Positions 1 to 8,181 of a stretch of 64,000 bases of DNA are shown piece after piece. Numbering within the stretch: the stretch's first letter is position 1; each line of letters starts with the position of its first letter. The stretch comes from Tritrichomonas musculus (Eukaryota > Parabasalia > Tritrichomonadida > Tritrichomonadidae): positions 3,844,001-3,908,000 of the forward strand of contig JAPFFF010000004.1 of assembly GCA_039105265.1 (NCBI GenBank), in the 5' to 3' direction. The position numbers and the translations under genes are program-made. The notes under the pieces were generated by a model. It was not told where the DNA came from. It worked only from the letters and a program-made list of their open reading frames with translations, and made no database searches.

Positions 1-3000
1 TACTTGTAATGATTCCAACGGTCATACGTTTTATTTTTGATGTTATTGCTGTCTCTCCTGAAAGAACTTTCAGCTTATTGTCTTCATTATCGATAAACAC
101 CTCATCACCGATTGAATAACATGATGAATCATTAACGCGAACCATATAATCACCATGTGAACTAAATGTGATACATTTATTTTTGTCATCGATTCTCACA
201 CATATACCGACATACTCCTTCCATGTTCCTGATGTCTTGACACTACAAATACAATCAGTTGTATCATCAGCTGTTGAAGGTATCCATTCATCACCAACAT
301 GTTTGTAAACCTTACCTGTCATATACACTGGAGAACCTATAACGAAATCACTAACAGAGTTCATTGATGATTCAATCGGAGAGTAATGTGTGATTGTTGT
401 GTTTGATTGCGTTCCGTAAATAGCAGCCTTAAATTTTGATAAATAACCTCGGGACATGATGCATCTTGAATATATTTGTTTAGCATCTAATAATTCCTGA
501 GTAGTTGTCCAAGAATATCCACTTATTGGGAAATTATATGTCAGGGGTCTTCCTGATGCTATATCAACAGTGTCTTCATAATAGAATGGGAATTTGAAAT
601 TGTCGAAATACACAGTTCTTTGATGTAATACAAGAACAATGTTGTGAGGATTTCCAGTTGTATCATAGAACAATATTCTTATTTCCAAACATAGCGCATA
701 ATCACCTACTATATATTCCAGTTTAATTACCTTATCTTCAAGTTTTAGATAATGAATTGATATTTCACCGCCCTCTGTAATCGGTCCGCAATCAATAGCA
801 CATTTTTTTATTAGTTGTTCTTCTGTTATGACGTTTGACTTCAATACAAAGTTATCATTTACATATTTCACCGAAGTAATCATATTATCGTTCACAGGTT
901 GGTTGCTGATTAATGTGATAGATACATCATATATATTGGTTAGTGTATCATCCGCAGCTCTCAATGAGACAATATGGGTATTATAATTAATGTTTATTAA
1001 TTCATTGCTTGTTGATTTGTAAATCATATTCAAACTTTTATATAAACTGTATTCGTATTCAACTTCTTCATATGATGCATCATCAGCATTTCGTTTGAAT
1101 TTGACGATAATATTTTTGGTTGTGAATACTCTTCTTATATCATCATCAGGAACTACACAGCCACTTTCATTCTGTGTACATTGAATTGTGATTTGTTCTG
1201 GATTTTCATCAACAATATTTGCAGTTTTAATAAATGGTGATTCGATTTGTGCTCTAATGACGTTGATTAACCATTGAGTATTGCCACTTGAATTACACAA
1301 CATAAATTCACCACGATTATACCATACAATAGATAATCCATTATCTAACATCATTCTATACCCTCTCATATATTTTTCATAAGGCTTGAATATCAAATCA
1401 AAATGTTGAATATTGTTAATGTAATCCTTGTTAGAACCCCAATTAACATCAAATATCACATGTATATCGGTTTCTGGTAAGTATGGTTTTACAAATATAT
1501 AATCACGAACAGGATTCGGATATTCAATATTCAATTCAGTTCCATATAATGCAGTACTCAACGCAGATTCATTAACCAAATCAGTTGGAATTGTTGGTAT
1601 ATCTGTTTTCAATGCATATTTATCTAATTCATAAGCCAATTCATCCTCATCGACAAACTTCTCATCAGCTTGTGCGCTAGTGTAATACGGTGTCAAGTCA
1701 ACTGGTTCTGGTATATCCGTCTTCAATGCATAAGTGTTCGACACATATCTAGCTGAATAAGCGTTTCTGTCTGTTGGTTCGATAGTTTTGGTAATTGAAC
1801 ACGATAAAACTTCTGGTGTATCGCCAGTTCCTGGATTGATTAATTCATGGCTGTCATACAAAAACCAAATACTTGAATCTTTTCCTTCGATACGCATTAT
1901 CTGAGAGGGTTGTTCGTCATCATTGTCATTGTACGAATAGTCTGCGTGAACATAATGACCCGTATAAAAACTGTTTGATGAAACAATATCCAACCCGTAT
2001 TGCTCTATCAGTTCATGATATGTGTTGTAATCCAAATCAGGAATTGTATTATTGACGATTTCGAATTGAATCGTTGTTTGTCCCTCAATAATCTCTGGGA
2101 TTTCACTCTTCATTGCATATTTTCCTTCTGCGACTGTTTTCGTTTCATACTTATCTAATTCATAAGCCAATTCATCCTCATCGACGAACTTCTCATCAGC
2201 TTGTGCACTAGTATAATACGGTGTCAAGTCAACAGGTTCTGGGATATCACTCTTCAATGCTAATCTTTCTTCTGTTTCTGCTAATGTTATTGTTATTGGA
2301 AGGTATTGATATCTATCATAAATTGCTCCACTAACTTCATCCCACACTAATTCAAAATACTCACCTTCACTATCAAATCCTTCAGCTTCATGTTGTTTAA
2401 CGTTATATTCATCATCAGCATATAAATCATTTGTCTTAAATCTGATATCAAAATGGAATATATCACCACTATTGTCTACTTTATAACCAACCAAATGTGT
2501 TCCTTCTTTGAACGGTAAAACGTGAGATGTATCCATTCCGTTTTCTTCATATTCTTCTGGTATTGGACCTATATTAGGAAGCATATATGTCTTAGTATCA
2601 ATTGTGTATTCAGTTGATACATTCAAATTATCTCTCGTGATGTAATTCTTCAAATCATCTTTTGGAACATATTGTCCGGCACAAACATCCAAAGCCTCCT
2701 GAAGAGCTTCATTAGCTGCCATACTTGTTAAACACGTTGATGCTTTAGCTGATAATGGTTTAACATCATCAGCCATTAATTTCTGGAAAACTTCTTCTGA
2801 TAATTGTTCCTTTGGGTTCAAATGCAACTCACTATTTTTGAGTACTTCTGGGATATCCGTCTTCAATGCATAATTCGTTATATCAATTGGTTCGGGTATA
2901 TCAGTTGATAAAGCATAATTGTTGATAACATAATCACGCAATCCGTTAACAGCTTCATTCAATTGTTCCTCAGTGATTCCATTTCCGTTTGGAATCCCTA

Positions 3001-3124
3001 CGTTTCCGTTCGATGAATCGCCTTTGATAACATAATTATCGACATATCTTTTAATGTATTCGTTAATCAATCCGTCAATAGTATTTGTTTTTGTTATGTG
3101 TCCGCTCTGCTCAATCGTAAACAT
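1..3124 (-). CDS. Fibre/adhesin-like Polinton protein, partial (over 1,041 residues, runs off left edge)
   Basis: The minus frame starting with ATG at 3124 is open to the window edge. The N-terminal part (about residues 1-550) is built from repeats of the type NYALKTDIPE and DLVNESAL..., typical of trimeric fibre shafts, alternating with small beta-rich domains. The later part has a head-like region with GICVRIDDKNKCITF and GDYMVRVNDSSCYSVGDEV. The same shaft motif occurs in the fibre-like gene of P2 near 22.3 kb, so the two are homologous. Its start is 22 bp from the divergent gene at 3147, suggesting a shared promoter region. Role inferred: surface attachment protein of a virus-like particle. 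No signal peptide or transmembrane segment is evident. Phage tail-fibre-like proteins in trichomonad Mavericks fit this description; exact family unconfirmed. Confidence 0.72.
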   Translation of the reverse strand, partial: MFTIEQSGHITKTNTIDGLINEYIKRYVDNYVIKGDSSNGNVGIPNGNGITEEQLNEAVNGLRDYVINNYALSTDIPEPIDITNYALKTDIPEVLKNSELHLNPKEQLSEEVFQKLMADDVKPLSAKASTCLTSMAANEALQEALDVCAGQYVPKDDLKNYITRDNLNVSTEYTIDTKTYMLPNIGPIPEEYEENGMDTSHVLPFKEGTHLVGYKVDNSGDIFHFDIRFKTNDLYADDEYNVKQHEAEGFDSEGEYFELVWDEVSGAIYDRYQYLPITITLAETEERLALKSDIPEPVDLTPYYTSAQADEKFVDEDELAYELDKYETKTVAEGKYAMKSEIPEIIEGQTTIQFEIVNNTIPDLDYNTYHELIEQYGLDIVSSNSFYTGHYVHADYSYNDNDDEQPSQIMRIEGKDSSIWFLYDSHELINPGTGDTPEVLSCSITKTIEPTDRNAYSARYVSNTYALKTDIPEPVDLTPYYTSAQADEKFVDEDELAYELDKYALKTDIPTIPTDLVNESALSTALYGTELNIEYPNPVRDYIFVKPYLPETDIHVIFDVNWGSNKDYINNIQHFDLIFKPYEKYMRGYRMMLDNGLSIVWYNRGEFMLCNSSGNTQWLINVIRAQIESPFIKTANIVDENPEQITIQCTQNESGCVVPDDDIRRVFTTKNIIVKFKRNADDASYEEVEYEYSLYKSLNMIYKSTSNELININYNTHIVSLRAADDTLTNIYDVSITLISNQPVNDNMITSVKYVNDNFVLKSNVITEEQLIKKCAIDCGPITEGGEISIHYLKLEDKVIKLEYIVGDYALCLEIRILFYDTTGNPHNIVLVLHQRTVYFDNFKFPFYYEDTVDIASGRPLTYNFPISGYSWTTTQELLDAKQIYSRCIMSRGYLSKFKAAIYGTQSNTTITHYSPIESSMNSVSDFVIGSPVYMTGKVYKHVGDEWIPSTADDTTDCICSVKTSGTWKEYVGICVRIDDKNKCITFSSHGDYMVRVNDSSCYSIGDEVFIDNEDNKLKVLSGETAITSKIKRMTVGIITS
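1620..2260 (-). repeat. Duplicated ~110-bp coding repeat inside the fibre-like gene
   Basis: Positions about 1620-1730 and 2150-2260 are nearly identical, differing at only a few bases. Both encode the same shaft segment (ending ...DTIPEPVDLTPYY-like on the minus strand), so the fibre shaft has grown or been homogenised by internal duplication. Confidence 0.8.
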
Positions 3125-3146
3125 TCAATTTATTAGAAACTAAACA
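3125..3146. promoter_or_regulatory. 22-bp divergent start region between fibre and Tlr6F-like genes
   Basis: Only 22 bp separate the two divergent ATGs (3124 minus, 3147 plus). Any promoter must lie here or inside the coding regions. No perfect trichomonad initiator (TCA Y W) is present; an imperfect TCAAT lies at 3126. Confidence 0.35.
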
Positions 3147-5441
3147 ATGTCAAAACAAGATAAAAATAATTCATCTGATAGCTTTGAATTAGATTTAAGT
3201 AATATTGATGATGAAACTATATTTGATAGTGAGGTATCTAAACCTGATGATGATGAAGAACTAGAGGACCCGATAGATTATTTTAAGAACACGTTTCTCA
3301 GTACATACAAACTAGAACACCCCAATGATTTAATTAATTTGTTGTATCAAATACAAAACAATGAATATACAGGAAGAAGTGTGGGAAAGATTCGTGAAAT
3401 GAAAGTCAAGTTTCGTCGATTTGTTTCATTGATGAACAAAATCAATGCAGGTATTAAAAGTAAAGGTAATCGATTCCTTAGTTTAAAAGAGTACACAACA
3501 GATAAAAAAAGTCTTGATATCATTATCAATTACTTCAATATTGTTGTCAATGATGATTTGAATTATAGTTCTGATGGTTTTCGTTCATCACCCATCAAAC
3601 CACCGAGAAAGAGTCAAACACCACAAACCACCAAAGGAAGAAGAAAGAGAACAAGCATACATGAACCAACACTTGATACTAATAAACGAAGAACACCAAG
3701 AAGAAAACGCATAACTCCGAGTGATTCTGATGAAAATGACTCGACAATACAATTGCCTAAAGACAGTGAAGATTCATTACTTAATATAACATTAAGCGAA
3801 TCAGATTCTGAGTCATTAATATTGAAAAACGATGATTTATCTGATTCTTTTATTGAACCATCAAAGGAACACAATAAAAATAATTTTTCAACTAATAAAA
3901 TGGCAGACGACAACAACAATAATAAGGGACCTCTTCAATCATTATATGATGATGAATTAGATGATTGGCAAGATGATAATGAAGCAGCAACCGAAGCATA
4001 CAGATATACAAGAACACCTGCAAAACAACCATACAGATATGTTGATAATGAAGAAGAAGCACAAGAAATTAAATCACCTTTTGCAAGGAAATACAAAGGA
4101 TATGCAGAAGATAACAAAGCAGATGATGAAATACTTGATGAATTAATAAGAAATGCAAAGCAACCCTCAAAGAATACTCGCGGACGTCGTGATAAAAAAG
4201 ATATGCCTCTTGTTAACTCAACATTAAAGGATTCATTTGACAAGCTTGAAATACCTCGGGTTGGTGGTAATATATCCTATTACAGAGATAAATTTATTGA
4301 TATGATTATTAACGGAAACTTCAGAATCAAATACATTCCGAATGCAGCTTGTCGTGATACAGCTATTGAATACTGTAAGAATTCAGTTGATAAAGACGGT
4401 AAACCAAGATATCGTTTATTACCAGAAAATGCCAAAGACCCGTTAGGAAACTCAATAACAGACTTGAACGGTGATAAAGTTGATGATGTTGTTTTAATTG
4501 ATAGGAACGGTAATCCTTCAATCATTAACGGATACAAGCTTGTATTTGCTTCTCCTTACAAGAAAGTTTGGAAATCTGTTATTAAAACAAAACAAGAAAG
4601 AAAAGAAATGCCGTTCAATAAATGGATTCAATCATTATTTGATAAAGATATCAAGAAAATTGATTGGGATGCTGGTCAATACAAATTAACAAAGGGAAAA
4701 GAAATGCAAGAGCTAGAAAATTATTACGGTCCTATGGGTCTGGGAAAAGCAAGAGTCAGCAAACGTATTACACCAAGTTCTTATTGGTCATCAATCTTTT
4801 CTAAAGTCTGGAAAGTGTATTGGAATGACGAACAATTCTTTGTATTATCTCCTTTGAAGAAACTCATCAATTACCTTGCTGTATCAAATATGTTATTTGC
4901 TTATCTCTTTGATGCTCCTTTCAAAGAACTAATTCAAGACAATAAGTTCAATGGAAAGATATTAACATATGAACAATGGGCATATTGGAAACAACAGAAC
5001 AATAAAGAATATGTTTCAGTATTAGGAAAGAATGTTCAATCATATGTTGAGAAGATTATTGATAAAGCTATTGATATTACATCAGGAGAATTAAAGGCTG
5101 AACCAAGTAATTGGGGTAAACAATTTACTGAATTAATGCATTACATTGATTATGTTGTCTTTGGTGTTGGTTTCAATGTTGATGTAAGTAAGCAAGAAGG
5201 ATATAACAGGTTGAAACGAAATGCAGAAGGAATTAAAGAAGCATCGCCAGAAGATATTAAGAACGTTAAAGATAATTTCATTAAACGAATCACTGCAGCA
5301 ATAGAAAGAGATATATATCCAAATTGTGGATACACAGCATTCAAAGCACAACTCAAAGAAAGTAAATTGCAGAACAAAAATAAATATGCTGATTTTGCTG
5401 TTAATCTTAAACCATTACATCAAAGAATGAATAATGAATAA
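3147..5441 (+). CDS. Large Polinton protein with DxNGDxxDDVV/NGY motif (Tlr6F-like?)
   Basis: 764 residues, ATG start. Residues 1-350 are acidic, Ser/Asp/Asn-rich and basic in patches, likely disordered. From about residue 375 a compact domain begins: a conserved-looking segment near residues 435-465 reads DLNGDKVDDVVLIDRNGNP followed by INGYKLVFASPYKK, and the C-terminal half is helical with aromatic-rich stretches (SYWSSIFSKVWKVYW). From memory, a DxNGDxxxDVV...NGY signature marks a protein of unknown function shared by Polinton-like viruses and the Tetrahymena Tlr elements (Tlr6F); that match is not verified. It converges with the minus gene at 5442 with no spacer. Likely structural or DNA-associated virion protein; function unknown. 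Confidence 0.7.
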   Translation: MSKQDKNNSSDSFELDLSNIDDETIFDSEVSKPDDDEELEDPIDYFKNTFLSTYKLEHPNDLINLLYQIQNNEYTGRSVGKIREMKVKFRRFVSLMNKINAGIKSKGNRFLSLKEYTTDKKSLDIIINYFNIVVNDDLNYSSDGFRSSPIKPPRKSQTPQTTKGRRKRTSIHEPTLDTNKRRTPRRKRITPSDSDENDSTIQLPKDSEDSLLNITLSESDSESLILKNDDLSDSFIEPSKEHNKNNFSTNKMADDNNNNKGPLQSLYDDELDDWQDDNEAATEAYRYTRTPAKQPYRYVDNEEEAQEIKSPFARKYKGYAEDNKADDEILDELIRNAKQPSKNTRGRRDKKDMPLVNSTLKDSFDKLEIPRVGGNISYYRDKFIDMIINGNFRIKYIPNAACRDTAIEYCKNSVDKDGKPRYRLLPENAKDPLGNSITDLNGDKVDDVVLIDRNGNPSIINGYKLVFASPYKKVWKSVIKTKQERKEMPFNKWIQSLFDKDIKKIDWDAGQYKLTKGKEMQELENYYGPMGLGKARVSKRITPSSYWSSIFSKVWKVYWNDEQFFVLSPLKKLINYLAVSNMLFAYLFDAPFKELIQDNKFNGKILTYEQWAYWKQQNNKEYVSVLGKNVQSYVEKIIDKAIDITSGELKAEPSNWGKQFTELMHYIDYVVFGVGFNVDVSKQEGYNRLKRNAEGIKEASPEDIKNVKDNFIKRITAAIERDIYPNCGYTAFKAQLKESKLQNKNKYADFAVNLKPLHQRMNNE

Positions 5442-6635
5442 TTAATTTAAATCAAAACCTCCATTATTATTATTATTATTATTATTTTTGTCATTTGGGT
5501 CTGAAACGATTCTAAAACTATAACGTTTTGTTGATTGTGGTTGCTGATTATATTCTTCTTCACTTGACAAGTCTTCAAAAGTATTATTATTATTATTTAT
5601 GTTTTGTTGTCGTTCATAATAATTTGATGTCTTATTAGGATTTGGTGTTTCAAAATCAAAGCCTTGTGATTGATTTTGGTTTTCTTCGTGCCAATCTTCT
5701 TCAATTTCCATAGGTTCATAATTCGGTAAAGAATTATTTTGTTGAACTATTTTTTGATATGTTTCCGAGCTATTAGGAATAGTTCGTTTTGCTGATGCTG
5801 AAAAGTGAACTTTGTTATCTTTTGGCAAGTGCTTATATATTGGTTCTGATTGTTGCATTTGCAGCTGATTGGAAATCTTTTCTAACATTTTTATTAGTTT
5901 TGCATCAAATCTCTTTGGAGTCGATATTGATTCTTTTGTATTAAAACCTGAATCCTGTGTTATTTTTCTCGGTTTGAATACAGGATATTCATCGGCTATT
6001 GTATCATTTCGAAAACTAAAAGCCGATTTTTCAATTGATTTTGTACCTGTATTATGATTTAAATCTGCTGTTATCGATTTTGCAATTTCCTCGTTGTCAG
6101 ATTCAGGAGTTGTATTAACATAACAATCAATTATCGGAATTTTTTCAGGGTTATCGTAAATATAAAAAGATAAATATGTTTGTGCTGCATTAGGGTCATA
6201 GTTTATATCAGCTGCAGTTATAATATTATCAAATGCCTTTATGAATGATTCAGAAGTGAAAGCAAAGTAAGTTTTATGAAAATAAGATTCACCGTTATAA
6301 TTTTTATAATATTTTGTTAATGCTTTTGGTGTATTATCAACTATTAATATAAATATAGGTTCCTGATATCCTGTAAGAATCTTTTTTGTAAACACGTATG
6401 AAGGTTTTTCAGGTGTATCACCATCAAGATATATTATCCATGTAGGTCTACTTGTTAACATATCACCTTTAGTTGTACTTTTAGCTTGCTTTGGAAATAT
6501 GAAAATTGAAGGGAAAAAATATCTATTTTTTTCTACTGTAATCAATGCAAATGTAATCGGTGCAACATCATCAATTTTATAACGGCTCATATCAGCCAAT
6601 TGATTCGGATTTAAATAAATTACCTTAGAATCCAT
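5442..6635 (-). CDS. Polinton protein of unknown function, 397 residues with poly-Asn tail
   Basis: ATG at 6635; the stop abuts that of the convergent gene at 5441. Residues 1-180 look like a globular beta-rich domain (e.g. APITFALITVEKNRYFF, PTWIIYLDGDTPEKPSYVF). The rest is hydrophilic and Gln/Asn-rich, and a run of about nine Asn encoded by a (ATT)n-like tract lies close to the C-terminus. No signal peptide or TM segment. Lying in the structural part of P1 between the Tlr6F-like gene and the integrase, it could be a minor virion component, but I do not recognise the family. Confidence 0.6.
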   Translation of the reverse strand: MDSKVIYLNPNQLADMSRYKIDDVAPITFALITVEKNRYFFPSIFIFPKQAKSTTKGDMLTSRPTWIIYLDGDTPEKPSYVFTKKILTGYQEPIFILIVDNTPKALTKYYKNYNGESYFHKTYFAFTSESFIKAFDNIITAADINYDPNAAQTYLSFYIYDNPEKIPIIDCYVNTTPESDNEEIAKSITADLNHNTGTKSIEKSAFSFRNDTIADEYPVFKPRKITQDSGFNTKESISTPKRFDAKLIKMLEKISNQLQMQQSEPIYKHLPKDNKVHFSASAKRTIPNSSETYQKIVQQNNSLPNYEPMEIEEDWHEENQNQSQGFDFETPNPNKTSNYYERQQNINNNNNTFEDLSSEEEYNQQPQSTKRYSFRIVSDPNDKNNNNNNNNGGFDLN

Positions 6636-6647
6636 TTTGAATAGTCA

Positions 6648-7025
6648 TTAATAAATCAAAAGACAACTGAATATAAATGATTCAGGTTCAATAACGTTTC
6701 CTTTCATATCTGTAAACCATAAATGATACTCTTTTTTTGTATTGTTCAGACACTCATATTTTCGATATTTCGTTTGTCGTCTGTTAGCAAGCATAATGAA
6801 ATGGTCACAGAAAGGCATGAATTCAACTATATCTGAATGAACCATCAAATCACCGACAATATGTTGATTGACAACAGCCCCACAATACTGAACAACAATG
6901 TACTTCTTGTTGCGACTATAAACGAAATCATCAGGAAGATTAAAATCTTTTGATTGTGTGTGATAGTATCGTTTAGTTCTCGGTTCCCTCGAAAGCTTCG
7001 CTATTGTATTTTGTTTAGCTTTCAT
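6648..7025 (-). CDS. Small conserved Polinton protein (125 residues), homologous to the gene at 26260
   Basis: ATG at 7025, overlapping the end of the upstream integrase gene by 11 bp. The central part is conserved with the 110-residue product at 26260-26592 in P2: pattern P.(D/E)FV.S.NK(K/R)YI..QYC.VV, then VH(S/A), then KYE(C/Y) and WF.D..GN.I.P. Its conservation between two diverged Polintons shows it is a real gene. Predicted mostly beta-strand; no known motif. A small capsid or accessory protein is plausible, not shown. Confidence 0.65.
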   Translation of the reverse strand: MKAKQNTIAKLSREPRTKRYYHTQSKDFNLPDDFVYSRNKKYIVVQYCGAVVNQHIVGDLMVHSDIVEFMPFCDHFIMLANRRQTKYRKYECLNNTKKEYHLWFTDMKGNVIEPESFIFSCLLIY

Positions 7026-8094
7026 TTTGCGTTTTATAAGTCAAAAAGAATACTTTATAATCATCATTCAAAGCATCTATTGATGAACAAACATATTTTG
7101 TGTACATGATTGGGACAGTTATTATTGTTTTATTCTTCTGTGTTTTGTTAGTTTGACGTAAAGGATTTAATAGTTTACATTTAACGTTTCCAGATTCATA
7201 ACAAATGAATTCAGCAAGTTCATTGAACACTCTTCTTCGCTTTTCATGTTTCTTTTCTGTTTTTCCGTAATCGGTGTGAATGAGTATTATATTTTTGGGT
7301 TTATATGACAGAAGACCTTTAAATCGTTGTTTTTGTTGAATCTCTTTCAATTGCATTGATTTGGCTCTAATGTATTGCCATTCAAGGTCGCGGTCATCTT
7401 GCATCTGTTGAGGTGTTAGATAAATGTATTTTGATTGTCGTTTGTCAAGGTATTCATCGGTTTCTTCGTCAAATGATGTGTATAAAGGATTCAATAAACG
7501 AAGAGATGCATGAGGCGTGTTATTGTACCATTCAACCGTTTGTTGTATCAATACATTGTTTGTCATTCGTTGTTGTGATTGACCGAAAGCATTTCGTAAT
7601 GTTCTGATTACTGCATCAACACATTTATGTGCATTCGTGAAAGGTGAATCATCAATGATTAACTTTATTTTGTTTGGTGCTTTGAATTTAATTGTGTGTT
7701 TGTCTAATTGATATCTTTGCTCTTCACCGTTGCAATAACTTTTGAATGCATTTGATATAAAAGCCTTTTCACCATCACATTTAATTGTTTCAATTCTGAT
7801 ATTTCTTTTATTGACTAGTTTATCAATTACTTTGATTACATAATACTCAGACTTGTAATCAATTGGTTCAACAATTAGGTATTTGGTGTTTACATTGATT
7901 ATTACTAAATAAGCTTTATTTAATGCAAACATTATATCAATTTCGTACGCATACGGTTCAAATGAGAAGTCAGGTTTTGATAGTTTCTTTACTGTCTTCA
8001 ATTGGTAATCCTTAATATAGGGCTCGGTTTTAATGCCCGTGTCTTTGATGTACTTGTATTTAGATTTGAAAGGATAGTTGATTGATTCATTCAT
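7015..8094 (-). CDS. rve-superfamily (retroviral-type) integrase of the Polinton
   Basis: 359 residues, ATG at 8094. An RNase-H-like integrase core spans about residues 45-215: a first Asp in YEIDIMFALNKAYLVIINV, a second in IKCDGEKAFIS, and the third region at the helix ending in VIRTLRNAFGQS, followed by VEWYNNTPHASLRLLNPLYTS, the usual W/YNxxPH tail of rve integrases. A C-terminal basic domain (about 250-359) is SH3/chromo-like in position. Role: inserts the element's ends into the host genome. In P1 it sits between the capsid gene and a small gene, all on the minus strand, and overlaps the downstream gene by 11 bp. An N-terminal zinc-binding HHCC domain is not obvious. Confidence 0.85.
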   Translation of the reverse strand: MNESINYPFKSKYKYIKDTGIKTEPYIKDYQLKTVKKLSKPDFSFEPYAYEIDIMFALNKAYLVIINVNTKYLIVEPIDYKSEYYVIKVIDKLVNKRNIRIETIKCDGEKAFISNAFKSYCNGEEQRYQLDKHTIKFKAPNKIKLIIDDSPFTNAHKCVDAVIRTLRNAFGQSQQRMTNNVLIQQTVEWYNNTPHASLRLLNPLYTSFDEETDEYLDKRQSKYIYLTPQQMQDDRDLEWQYIRAKSMQLKEIQQKQRFKGLLSYKPKNIILIHTDYGKTEKKHEKRRRVFNELAEFICYESGNVKCKLLNPLRQTNKTQKNKTIITVPIMYTKYVCSSIDALNDDYKVFFLTYKTQNES

Positions 8095-8127
8095 TTGAAT
8101 CGCAAAAATAAAGCATTAATTTATGAA

Positions 8128-8156
8128 GGAACTCTGTTCCCTTTTGCAAAGCAAAA
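8128..8156 (-). terminator. Two three-base-loop hairpins just after the capsid gene
   Basis: Two perfect inverted repeats stand side by side downstream of the capsid stop (8182): GGAAC-tct-GTTCC at 8128-8140 and TTTTGC-aaa-GCAAAA at 8142-8156. They lie between the capsid gene and the integrase start. A 3'-end or polyadenylation hairpin is inferred from position and from similar hairpins in P2. Confidence 0.45.
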
Positions 8157-8181
8157 TGATTATTTAATGAAATCAATTTAT

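Noticed and set aside
3347-5377. Several minus-strand and alternative-frame ORFs of 60-102 codons
   Set aside because: All lie within the 764-residue Polinton gene and have compositions expected of antisense or shifted frames.
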